From: Bombus terrestris
Taxonomy: Eukaryota > Arthropoda > Insecta > Hymenoptera > Apidae
Reading direction: 5' to 3'
DNA: 64,000 nt
Assembly (NCBI RefSeq): GCF_910591885.1
Contig: NC_063281.1
Coordinates: 12,445,200 to 12,509,199 of the forward strand
The notes beneath the pieces were generated by a model. The model saw only the letters and a program-made list of their open reading frames with translations, did no database searches and was not told where the DNA came from. The position numbers and the translations under genes are program-made. Of this stretch, positions 1 to 12,300 are shown piece after piece (position 1 is the stretch's first letter; each line of letters starts with the position of its first letter).

Positions 1-3000
1 ACTCTACGACGTATCGGACAGATTTCGATATATTATGCAAACTGCGATGCGCTAGTCGTTATAAGATCTATAATTTAGCAGCTCGACATATTTTTAGAAA
101 ACTTGTGTCATGTTTCCTATGCGGAGTAGTTTCATGAATTTTCGAATATTCCGAGGAGAAAGACAGAGACTTTGATTTGGGAAAATGTAGGAGAGAAAAA
201 AGGAGGACGATACTGAAAATGAATAGAAGAACCAATTTGAAAAATTGTTCGAAATTTTAAATTTAAGCTAAATTATTTCAGAATACGATAATTATCTTGG
301 AACGTAGACCGAACCTACCTCGAATAATCGAAGATTCGAGTAATACAGAAGGGTTCATGGTTGTTAATAAGTCGTGCAACAGAATTGTGAAAAACATTTT
401 GATAACACGATATTGCACATGTATCTAAGTTTAATCGATTATTCGATCGATTGAGAGTTTGATCAACTGTCTTAAAAATGTCTGACTATTTTCAATTTTG
501 TACTCTTTATGTTAAACTTACGAAAAAAATGCAGTTATGATAAAATTCGAAACATCTCGGATAATACGAAACTTTGGTTAAAGGGAACTCGGATAACCAG
601 AACTCCACCGTATTGTGGTATTTTAATTATCGCTAAAAATAAGTTCACGATGTTTTATCGATTCATCAGGATAACTTAATCTGTCTTATAATTTCCTGAT
701 ACATTTATTTATTCTGTTGAGCAGCATAGCCAGACAATTTCTCCCAGCGACTGTGCAATATCACATTTTATTACTCGATCCTTTCAAAAAATTATTCTGG
801 AGATTCGAATCTTGCGACCAAGGCAAGTCTGACATTTCGGAAGATGATTGCTTCTGCCAGCTCAGCCGAAAGGGACCAACGCGGCAAAATAGCTGGCAGG
901 TTCTTCCGCTCGAACGAAGCATCGAAACGCGATCCAGAAACGCCAGGGATGCGTGGCTCTCTTTCCAGCGCGATTTTCAAGGGATTTCGCTTTGATTTTA
1001 TCTCAACCCTTGGAAGGTCGGGGCCGACGTGGCGTGTTGTCGATGTCGATGAAGCGAATTTCCAACCACACAGGTTATATAGTCATAGTCATCCCTTCTT
1101 CTCTTCTATCGTTTCTCCGCTTGAAAATGCTATCGGATACGGTTTCGTTTCTTTGACGCATGCCTCACCGAACATCCGATTTATTAATCACCTTTCTGCG
1201 CTTATCCGGCTCGCAAAAAGTTATTAAATCCGTGACTTTCTATTATTCGAAGTTCCTTGAATTTTTACAGACTTGGTTTCCACTAGCTGCTAATCGGACT
1301 ATTTGCGAAGAATCGTCTGTCTTCTCTCTTTCGTTTAATTATTGTCATATCTCTAATTTTATTGTATTCTACGTGGAATAAGTAACACAGAGCAAGCCAA
1401 TATTTACACTCTTTATATTTATGTAATCTAAATTGCGATTAATCGTTGCGCAATCAATATCGAATATGTAAATAGATTAATAATTAATGAGCCGACAATA
1501 TTCGTAAAACCATTTAATACACCAATGCGTATTTTCACATCTTCGTAACTCGGTCTAACCTTCTTTCCTGAAGTTTAGTACAATTTCAATCACGCTACGT
1601 ACAATCGTAAACGACAGCTGATCGGAGAAAGAGAATTCGATAAATCTAACACGAGACATTCGACAGTTTCTATCAGTGTCAACGTTAATCCAATAATCGT
1701 ATCGATAAGATAACGTTGCAAAATTTCAGCGATAGAATTTTTCAACCGAACAACGCTACTGTAAATCCATAGTCATAGTTACATAGAATTAATTCCAAAA
1801 CGAGGATCTGTTACTCCAACAGGATACAATACGAACTTCGGTATCGTTACGAGGATTATTAAGTCATATGGGCCACAGTTAGATGTGTATGCGAACTTTG
1901 CTCAATAATTCCTCCAGTTATTCGAATTGTCCTGTTTCGAAAGTTGTCTCGACGAACAGAGCTGCACGTATAATAATTTGCACGCGAGCAACATATTATA
2001 TATACGTCGATAAGCATCGAATATTCCATGTAATACGATCGGTGTTTCATGCTCTGCTTTTCCCATACAATTCGATTCTAGTATTTTGACGTTACTCTAA
2101 CGTTACATACTCGTAATTATGCTTTACGGACGATAGAAAAGCTTCAAAGTTCGTAGGTTTGAGAATTTATCTCGAATCTAAAATAAATCAATAGGATTTA
2201 TCAATGTTATCCAGCGGGATTAAACATTTCCAGTTTCGACTGATCAAAACGTGATTTGTCTATATTTCACGTACATTTAATGAGAAGCCGTACACGCGAT
2301 TATCCACAAACTCTCGAAACGATGCACATCGATCATGCCCCGTTCCTTTCAAATTCTGCCAAACGAGCTGCTCTCGTTACATTTCGATTCTTATGCAGCA
2401 TTCGCAATGAAACACGGAGGCAACTGACGATAAAAAGACGAAACGCGTTTGTCCGCGCGATCGTGCATTTACATCTCGTTACGACAAATGCTACCGCCGG
2501 GACGTAACGATTATTACGTTTCATAGACAATTTCGTTGCGTCAGTGACGAGCCATTTCTTGGCTCGGTTTTTCGTCGGTTGTTTTCGGTCGTGCGAAACG
2601 AGCTGGCCAACCGAAAAAATCCGATCAAAGCCAGCTGGCTGTTTTATTTTGCCGCGTAATGCATCACTGGTCGATGAACAGAGAGACATAGAGAAACTCG
2701 GTGATCTTGTTCCTCCTTTTCTTTTCTTACTTTCTTTTCATTTCTCTTAGTGAACACGGCGGAGCGCGATTTCGTTAAGTTACACAGGCGATATCATGCA
2801 ATATTCATGATCGAAGGAAAATTGTTGGAAGTGTCTGAAACGGTTGAAGGCTTACGGCTATTCAAATAAATTCATTGCTAGGTAAGACGTTTAATATTGA
2901 TGAGTTTCGAGGCGAGGTGTACCGAGGGTGTATCTGAATGGGTTGATCAGAGGTTAGAGTGTGCGTGTGCATTGTGGTGCGAACAGAAATCAATGTAAAA

Positions 3001-6000
3001 ATTCTTAGCTATTATATTCGGAGATTTAGTAATGAAACATTATAAATAAGGAGAGACCAGTATCGTTCAGTTTGCTGAGATATTACGAAGAATTTGAGTT
3101 AATGTAATTGGAGTGAAACAAATATGATCTTATATAGATTTTATCTCGAATGAAAGATTATCCTTAAATCTATCGGCCGTATCGTACGTATTTAATTTAA
3201 ATTCAATTTCTGCCCGTCAAAAAGTTATCGCTCTATCGTTATTGCCGATTTTGATAAGTTGTTAAATTAATGAATTAGATAAGCGTCAAAACCGAACGAA
3301 CTCTTTTAATATTCGTAATTAATGACGAACGCGATAAATGAAATTTTTCGTTATAGAAAAGAAACGGTTTTTAATTATTCAATTACGTAATTCCACGATG
3401 AAATACACGTTAAAGCGAAGCAATGATCGTGGGACTGTATGATTTTAATGCTTGCTTCGTTAGATGTACATACATATATTATTCGTTACCGTACGCAGTC
3501 AATATAAATTCATATTTGATTGGAACGTAGTATGAACATACGATACTCAATTTCCTTTTATCTACCACTTCCATTGTCTGCAATATTACATTAACTCTCC
3601 TGGATCATCGAAAACCTTACTAATTGGCCAATTGTTAAATTATTTTGCAGGCAATCCAAGTATCGATTTACTTATAAGTTATAAATTGTGAATTATAAGT
3701 ACTTCCTATTTTGAAACTAATTCTCTTCAATTACGTTTTGGGCACGAGCGTAGTTACTTCCATCTTCTACGCTTGTTTCTTCTACCATTATTAATCTCTT
3801 GACCTGCTTCTATATTAGCGAAATCATCAGTTATACATACCATTTCATAAGTAATGCAAGTAACGACCTATTTTCTATCTTAAAGTTCATTTCCAATTTT
3901 ACTTCGTAATACGATAGATAAACGTTTAAACCGTGACATATATCCGCTTGAAACTATCAAATCATTCTTCACGAACCGAGGCAGAATGCGTCAAACATTT
4001 AAAAACACGTCGATTCTAGTTGTATTTGGTTGCTCGTTTTCTCTCTTCCAAGACTCAGTGTTATGAATTTTCTGCTTCGAGCTACGATGACGTTCATTCC
4101 ATCCCTGTGACCACCGTCACAACTGCAAAGTCGGTCGAAATAAAACGAGAAACATTCCTCGTGAGAAACATTGATTCGCTCGCTTTCCATCTAACGGAGA
4201 AGAAAGCGCGAAGCTCACGGGGAACGTGACTCGGTCAATGTTCTGTAGATCTAAAATTTTTATGCGTCGTTTCCTTTATTGGATCAGCTTGCTCGTTTAC
4301 CTTCGGAAAGTTAGGAATTGCGCGATCGAACACCGGCGACCGAGCATTTCTTCGCGATTAGTGATTTATTAGAAGTCTACGAGGAAATTGGTGTAATTTG
4401 AGATATAGTAAGTAGGTAGTTTTAAGGATAATTTATTTATTTGTTATCGTTATTAGAGAAAAGTAGTCAAACATGGAATACAATTTTGTTTTTCGAATCT
4501 CATTCTGACAAGATCGATAACAAGGAGAAAAAGATTCTTACGGCTGTTCGATCAATTTGAGCCTCTAATTTTTATTTTTGTGAAGTCAGTAAACTACGAT
4601 TTCTTTTCAATGACACCGACGTATTTAATTTCAAAAGAAACATAGTAATCTCATGGAACATCATAGCGCCATTTAGTATTTTATGTGTCATTGGTATGTC
4701 AAACATAATCCACGTGGAATCAAGAGGTCGTAAATTTAATTGATTTTGCATGTCGGAGAAATCGTGGTCGTATGCCGACACTGGATGACCCATTGGATGC
4801 ACGGTTAAACGGAAAAATCGGCGCTTCGCGCTTTTAACTACTTTAACTACTTTCTACGTGTAAAATGGGTAGGTAAAATATAACATCGATTTACATATTA
4901 AAATTTTTATTTGAGAAAATTTTATTAGCTGGAATTTTACGAATTTATCAATTAATGTACATTTACCTCGAATTTTCTCTTTTCAAAACTATTTTCGCAA
5001 ATTCGCCAGTTTACATCCGACACGCCAGAAACCTTCAAGTGCATGCAATTACATCGTTCGCTTCGAAATTTCGCGTTTGATCTCGAAACGTAGTACGTCA
5101 AGAGAGTGGGCAGATCCGAGTCCTTTAAAACACGAATCCGTTCTCTACTACCTGCATCGACGAGCGGTTGCTATTTCTCGTCTCCTTTGAATCACGCGCT
5201 CCTTCTCGTTTATGGCACTCATAAACGCGAGGAACAGCCTGTAAATTTATCGCTCGAATGTTTTGACGAGCTCATAAACGTTCAATAACTTATGCTCGAT
5301 TTATTGATTCAGCTTTAAAATACTCGATTAAAAGACCGTTATGATGTCCCGCGTCTGTAATTCAAATTTTCCACGGCATAATAATAGGCTATAGGCTATT
5401 ATTAGATATAGTATTAGATATAGTATATTACAGACTTAGTAGAACGTAATCTGTCTTTCCAGTCTTAGAACAAGCTAGAGATTTTGGAAGATAGAGGAAG
5501 ATTATCGAGCGTTGAGTATCGAATGATGAAAGGAGTTTCAAATTTTATGGATCTCTAGATAGAACACAAAACTAGTTAATCGCATCGGTTAATCTTCCTA
5601 TACAACTTCTTCAGGATCGAAGCGATATGGTAAATTGCGATTCGTAATTTCAAATACGTCAAAAATTGTAATTATCTGTTGCTCTTTATCTCTGATTATC
5701 TCGTGATAGTCAACGATTAGAAACTTGCTGCGGAAAGACCGGTATATTTTCAACGCGAGAAACAAAACGAATTAAGGTTCGCTACTACGAAGGAAAGCAA
5801 ACGCGGAAAAGGGGGTACAAATCGCCGATGCAAATTTTACCCTTGGGCCGGCTGAAGCTACCTTCTCTGCTTTATTCAGCAGGGTCATCTGTCTTTCCTT
5901 CCCTTGATAATTCTATCTTTCTCTAATTTGGACAGACGATTGGACTGCCGTGGTGAATTCTCTAGGTTCCTTGGTGTTCACAAACGTAGACGGATGATCC

Positions 6001-8280
6001 TAGCTACATAGATGCGAAAGCCTAACTTTGAATACGAATCGATATCATTTAGGTTTTCTTTCTCCCGTTGTTTTATCAGTTGTATTTATTTATAGCTAAT
6101 TGCGTTCTGATCATCTCTGATTTTCGATGTTTACACGCGTTTTGGTTTGACGACAGCTGCGCTTGTTTACAGAGTCTATTTGTTCACAGATTGCTTGCAT
6201 TGGTCGCGATGAGTTAACAGCGTAAATTTCGAATATGCCAAATACTTTAGCATTTGAGATTTGTGAAAAGATTGCTTTCGATTAAAATATCACGAAACGT
6301 ATTATGGAAAATTCGAAGGAGAAGTTACACTCTATCGTTTACTCTGATTTTTTTTTTAATTTTCCTAGACAATTTAAAGTCTCTCGCAGATTCGTCTTAC
6401 TACGTATGTCGTATCACCCTGCAACAATTAGTTGGATAATACTTAGTTGGTCAGTGTCTTTGTCCTTTCGTTTGATTATCGATCCTGAAGAGCTAAAGCT
6501 TCGTTTCAAACAGAAAAGGGACGATGGTGATTAACGACGTCCAGAAACGTTGCTAGTCGCCTATGCGTGTTCCCGTTATGATACTGGACCTCGTTAATCA
6601 CCGTGTCTCCCGAAAACTTGTTTAAAATAGAAATTTTCATTAGCAACGTTTCCTCGAAACTGTATCCTTCCTTTTGCCGTAGTTTTTCGCTTTTCTTTTA
6701 CACGAAATTCTTAGAACCCTTGCTACATCCACGAGCTCTTATCTTTTGTTCCAGTTCAGTCGTTTTAAATCGATGGATTGGTATTCGGTCCCCCTTCTTA
6801 CGTCACTATGATCGAGCATTAATCAAGCAGTATTTTGGAAGTTTTATCTTTTCCCCTGTGATGTAGGTCATCATTCATTTACGCTTCAGCTCCATTATAA
6901 TTTTTCAGCTTTACCGTCAATTTATGGTCCCGAGTCAAAATAAAATTGTCTGATCGTCGATGCATAACACGATTTGTCTCGCGATCTTCGATATGAAATC
7001 GATCTTTGTCATTCTGGAGAGACTTTTCTAAGGCAATTTCTAGTTCTAATACATCTTTTTTAAATTCTTGCATTTTGTGCAGCACGCAACGACTTGAAAA
7101 TTTTACTGTCAGTGTACACGGTACTACGTATGGCGATTTTGTATTGCTTATGAATAACCCCATATTTAACTACCGTGCATTGATTAGACACAGAATTGGT
7201 CGTATAATTAGCATCTTATTCTTGGATTTAATCAGAGACGAATAAAGTCTGCTAATTTTAGTAGATGGTAAATTATTTTCGTATGCTCTACCGTTTTGTC
7301 AAATCTTTCGTTAAGATTTTACCGAAATATCGGTCACAGCGATAAAGACTCGACACATTCAATTAGCACTGTGAGATTTCGTCGGGTGTCAGAACTGAGA
7401 TTTCACCAAAATGTCAGAACAGTCGGAACGTAAATTCAAAATTCGTCGCGATATCAGATTGTCTGCGTATCGTGGAGACTGGCAGCGCGGTCGAAAGAGG
7501 GTCGGTAACGCGACAGTATAGTCGTACGAACGCCAGAAACGCCGCGGAAACAATGAAGAGACGAGGCTATGTAAAGAGACGATGTTGCAACGGCCGCTTA
7601 GCACAGAGACAATGAAGTTTATGCGGTGCCGAGTGCCGTTATCTTATGACGACGCGGGGGATTAAGTTTCAAGCGCCGACGGAGCTTGCACTTCTCGCCT
7701 GCTTATGGCGAATGCTCAGAAGCGTATTCGTATCCCAGAGTAATTCTCAGTTCACCCTCCGTTTCCTCTTCGTAGATTGTCGCGACGATAAGAGCCGATG
7801 TACAGCAACTCGACGCTACCCGCGTTTCGATTTCAATTTCCCGTTATAGTTAAAAAGTTGATTTCTATTCCAAATGTATTGGATTTTTCGGTAGTTTAAC
7901 TCTTTATCCGATGCAGACCGAAAAAAGAACGTTCCTTCGCTTAGAATGCGGATATCGTACGATGTCACTGTATTTTCAAAAATTGTGTCAAACAATTATT
8001 TTATATTTCACTGATTTATTTATTATTGCGAACGTTTATGTATTTATGAGAAGTTATTTTATAGGAAAATTTCTATTTCTGTATCTACAGTGAACGAAGA
8101 ACATCGTATTATTATTTTATTATCAGATACAGTAGCTATTGTCCTATTTGAGATTTTTCGTAATCAGATCTGCCTCTAACACGATTACGTGTAACATCTT
8201 TGTACGATATTTAGTACGATAACTCTGTTATCGCATGTATATGCATGTTCTTCATTCATAATCCATACGATTTACGTCTG
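1..8280. other. Non-coding, AT-rich; no gene recognised
   Basis: I read both strands and found no exon I can support. The open frames here are short, mostly lack a plausible ATG, and have the Phe/Ile/Arg/Ser-rich composition of translated AT-rich DNA. A possible donor at 2882 (ctag followed by gtaaga) has no open frame behind it, because all frames between the nearest upstream acceptor and the donor contain a stop. A 35-bp interval at 6369-6403 lies between a T-rich acceptor and a GTATGT donor but has no recognisable peptide. The segment is probably intergenic or intronic. Confidence 0.6.
5390..5424. repeat. Short hairpin plus 12-bp tandem duplication
   Basis: The 12-mer attagatatagt occurs twice in succession at 5401-5412 and 5413-5424. 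Immediately before it, ATAATAG and CTATTAT form a 7-bp inverted repeat around an intervening gctatag. This looks like ordinary replication-slippage sequence in AT-rich DNA, and nothing suggests a function. Confidence 0.7.
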
Positions 8281-8700
8281 AATGATGCCAACTTGATGAA
8301 CACCGTACCACCTCGGAACGCAACAGAGTGCAGGTTGAATCGAGTTGCCGGGACGGGCGTATAAAAAGTTGTTGGACGTTAATGGCTCGGTAAAGATTAC
8401 GGGGCGGGTAGACAGCTCGTGGCGGGAGGCAAAGGACAGGGTGCCGTTATTCTACGCGTCGTGATGCACCGATACCACGGGCTGTTCGTCTACTATCCCG
8501 TCAGGGGAGCCAAGTTTTCGCTGAATTATGCATGATCCCTCTTCCTCGTCCTCCATGATAACCGGCGACTAGCCCAGCCGCCTCTTACGCCACACTTTAT
8601 TTAATAATAACGACACTTTCGTTCCACCTCGTCCCTTATCGGCGTTCCGTCGTTTCGACCGAAGTATGTCTGTGTAACACCGCGTTTACCGGGTCTCTCG
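8281..8700. promoter_or_regulatory. GC-rich island with a TATA-like box, possible regulatory element
   Basis: This segment is much richer in G and C than its flanks and contains no convincing open frame. TATAAAAA lies at 8360-8367 on the plus strand in a GC-rich setting, which is compatible with a core promoter. I see no clear initiator about 30 bp downstream. Similar GC-rich islands occur elsewhere in the window, and such islands in insect introns are often conserved enhancers. That role is inference, because conservation cannot be judged from one sequence. Confidence 0.25.
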
Positions 8701-8845
8701 TAAGAAGGTTAAGTTTAAAGGCTATAGCCCGCGAAATTCTTCGAGTGGTCCGTGAGTAGAGTATGGATTTTTACGCAAACTCATACTTCTGCGGATATAA
8801 TTAAAAATATAGAACCGCAGTAGGATGTCCGCGAAACATTGGCGC

Positions 8846-8897
8846 AAAGTGCAAGTGTGAAGTGCAAGTGTAAAGTGCTAGTGTAATGTGCAAATGC
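8846..8897. repeat. 13-bp minisatellite, four copies
   Basis: Four consecutive 13-bp units of the form aaagtgcaagtgt occupy 8846-8858, 8859-8871, 8872-8884 and 8885-8897. The first two differ only at the first base, the third at one inner base, and the fourth at several. The decay from left to right indicates an old, inactive array. It sits about 120 bp from the mariner relic, with no visible connection to it. Confidence 0.9.
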
Positions 8898-9017
8898 AAA
8901 GCTACGCGATTGTTCTTGGAAAGCCAATCTCATAACGCTCGGTAGAAAATTATTTTACCTACACATCGAGTATTATGGCAAGCGCTATACGTTGGACAGT
9001 TTATATACCGTTTCATA

Positions 9018-9350
9018 TTATGCACATTTTGTACAATTTCGCACTTTGAATTTATTCAAACGAAGGATTAAGAGATGTTTGCCAATGCTGTTTCTTACTG
9101 TATCTCTATTACGAGGTAATTCGTTCGTTGGAGAACTGTTTAGGCGTTTGAAGAAATAATCATTCGTAAGTGGATGGTTGCAGCAATGAGATAAAATTTC
9201 ATATTCTAATTCGACCTGCTTATTCGTCTGAAATAACGAAGAGACCATGTACATCCATTTCGGCTGCTGCGTGTCGCTTAACTCGCGCGAAGCCCATTTG
9301 TTCATTTTCTTTACTTTTCCTATTTGCATCAAGTGAATAATGGTAGGTGG
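9018..9350 (-). mobile_element. Mariner (Tc1/mariner) transposase relic, internally deleted
   Basis: Mariner transposases bind terminal inverted repeats through an N-terminal helix-turn-helix region and cut DNA with a D,D34D catalytic triad. Reading the minus strand from about 9350, the translation contains IGKVKKMNKW, an EL pair, and SSL followed by an asparagine. These match the linker after the DNA-binding domain of insect mariners. It then continues directly with LEYEILSH and PLTNDYFFKRL, which correspond to the motif around the third catalytic aspartate. The 110-130 residues expected between these blocks, including the first two catalytic aspartates, are missing. Further upstream on the minus strand the frame is broken by stops and a probable frameshift. 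No intact ATG, no full-length frame and no terminal inverted repeats are visible. A full copy would encode about 345 residues, against roughly 100 here. It is a dead fossil copy; the family assignment rests on motifs recalled from memory. Confidence 0.82.
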
Positions 9351-9359
9351 CCTACTTTC

Positions 9360-12300
9360 ATTTTAAACGCTACTTCTCGCGCTCTTTGTCACGAATTACT
9401 CTCGGTAATACGCTCTCGTCACTATTTTCGAAGGTTTCATTTTTACTGCGAATTTCTTTCAATTAAGATATTTTTAAAAGAAAAATAAAAGGCTATCGGA
9501 AAAAAATATCACGTCACTTTGAAAAGGCACAGACAAGTCGGATTATTAACAAGGAAATTGGAATATCGAGCGTTCTGCGAACTAGCTGCAAAGAAATCCT
9601 ATCAAGTTCTGTTCGACTTCGACATTGTATAAACTAAACATTTAAAACCTAATTGCGTGGCAGAGAAGGCAGGCCTTCAACGGAAGTTAAATCCTCATCT
9701 CTATCTCCGGCGAAGGGAAACTCTTTACAATACTGGTTAAAAAGCTTCCTTTGACTGTGGTGCACATCGCATCGTAAGAATTAAGGCCGAGAGCACGCAA
9801 AAGATGGCGTGAAAAGCGAATGGCGTGTTCCTCGCTGACCGATCGTTTATTTAAAAATAGATGAAATTGAGGGCAAATCGATGCGCCTGTTTTTAAGTTC
9901 CAGTTATAATTAATATCCGCACAAACTAAAAAAATCACTTATCAAAGAAAAGAGTTTATTAAATTTTGGTATGTAAAAATTTAACTATTTTAGACATTTC
10001 AAATTGATTAATTATCTCTCTTTTACCGAATCTCTTGTCGTATCGTGCATTCGTCGTTCACCCCGTGAATTTTAATTTTTGTCACTCGTTCACTTGGGGA
10101 AACGTCTTTCGTACTTTTCATACTCTAACTTTTTAATTGCCCGTATTTCGAACGGTCGATCGAGATGAATCGGAATGCGAAACGATGGTTGTCGAAAAAA
10201 TGCAGTTGCTACGGTTCTCTGGCTGAATTTACAAGCGGGATTAGCCTAATGGGTTAACCATGTAAACGCAGATTCGAGAAACGGGGGAGGAAGATCGACG
10301 ATGGATCGAACGTGTCGTGTTCTAGTAGACTCGAGCGTATATCTTTCGTCGTTAGGCATAAAAGATGGTTCTCAGTTTTGTGGCAGGGTCAATAGCGCGT
10401 GGATAGTCGATACGCGATTTTTTATGAAATCGTATGGATAAATCTAGTGGTTATTCGTCCATCCGAAAGAGGCAAGAGTTATCGTTTTACCCAATTCAAT
10501 CGACCAGTGGGATATCAAAGAGTATAATAACTACTTTTGCGGAATAAAATCATTTTCTGTCACGTATAATCATTTTTCAGAAGAAAAAGAAAATATCATA
10601 TGATACTTTTGCGAATACAGAGAATTTTGGCATATTTATGAATGAAAAGATCGCTTCTGAAATCACTCGTTTCGACGATCAACGAGATTAGACGTGGGAA
10701 ATTGTAAGTAAATAATTTTATCAAACATCGGAAGAAGATTTCGATGATTAAAACGCGGGGGAAGCTTCTATTTTACTAAACCGGGTCTAATTTGCCGATT
10801 TTCAATTTCGAATGACGACAAATAACGGTGTGGTATTGCGGTTAAAGTGCCTACTTGTACGGAAATTACATTGGATAGGTATCAAACGAATCGGCTTTTT
10901 GCATGCAAATATCCAAACAGCTAGTGCAATGTTAATAATGCAGCCGAAATAAACGTCAAGAGCTGGTAATTTACGCTCGAGTTTGATTAAGAGATCCGTT
11001 CGTTTGCTCTTTCACGGCGTTGTTCGCCGCTTGTAAATGCGTTCGATCGGCGAACGTGTAATTCCATGTCGCAAGAGGGCAAAGGAAAAAAAGAAGTGAA
11101 AGATTCGAAGAGAACCGTGTTTGTTTTAAGTTTCTCCTTTTCCTTCTTCGATTTATGATCGTTTCTTAAGCGACGATTGGAAAAATCGCTTTGTCCGTCG
11201 AGTCAGTGTAAATGTCAACGAACCAAAGGTTTCTGTTGTGTAATTTGCAAGCAGAATTTAACGATTCGAATCATGCGGACGAGTAAACGTAAGAGGCAGT
11301 GCAATGGTTACGTAAAGGTAGACAAAGTAATTGCAAGTACGAACGTGTTCCTCGGTAGTTATTGCCTGCGAATAATCGATGGATATTTCTCACAGTAGAA
11401 GCGATAGGCACGCTTTGTAAATCTATTATGTTGTTAAGAAATGTATCGAGTGGTGTGATTAACATTACTTTTTATATCTTTATATTCTTCGAAATTGATT
11501 GGAATTCGAGCAGAATTCGAATATGAAATAGCATACCCACGCGTAAAATCCGAAAGGATCCCATTTGCTTAAAAAAAAAATGCTGCAATCCGCTCGGCAA
11601 AACCAATCTTTCAAACCTCCATAAACACATTTCATCGGGGATATCCGTCAGAACCTCGGCAATATTTTTCCTCGCCAGAAAATCCGTCAAATACCCCATC
11701 GAAATCAAAACCTGCTCTCGCAGTCGCGAAAAAATAATTCCGTTTCGTTCGTATGGACTCTCCCCCCCCCTTTATTCCCCTCCCATCTTTAAAAAGTCAC
11801 AGTCAAGATTTCTCCATCGGGCAAAGTACCGATGAACTCGCAAATAGTATTAGCGAAATCACTTGGAAAGAGCGCGGAAGGGGATTTTCCACGGTCGATC
11901 TCTTTCGTTCGAGGTTTCTTTCGGAACGAATTCGAACGTTTGTAGCAGACTCGTTGGCTCTCGACTTTTAGAGCCTAGCTATGGATCGAGGCCAATAAAA
12001 TGCAGATAGTTAATCCTTAGCTTTCACCTTTGACCTTTCGTGCCTGAGTTTCTCCATCGAAATTTATCTGAAAACGTCTCCGAATGGACACGGAAAAGCT
12101 GGAAAAGGGAAAAAGCTAGGCTGTACACCGTTAGCGCGGAAACGGTTTGGTAGGTCGAGGGTCGGCCACCGAATACAACGACTGCCGGTTCCGCCGTTAA
12201 TCGGTTTGATTCGCAGCGATGAATGCGCCGCAGCGACAAATTGCTAGGATCACGTTCGAACGCCGTCACGCTCCGCAAAATCCGCTTTGAAACGCGCGCC

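Noticed and set aside
4202..4252. Minus-strand acceptor/donor pair enclosing about 32 bp
   Set aside because: Weak polypyrimidine tract, gtgagc donor only, and no neighbouring exon on that strand.
6369..6403. 35-bp interval between a T-rich acceptor and a GTATGT donor
   Set aside because: The donor is weaker than that of the 35826 microexon, there is no linked exon, and two frames are open by default in such a short stretch.
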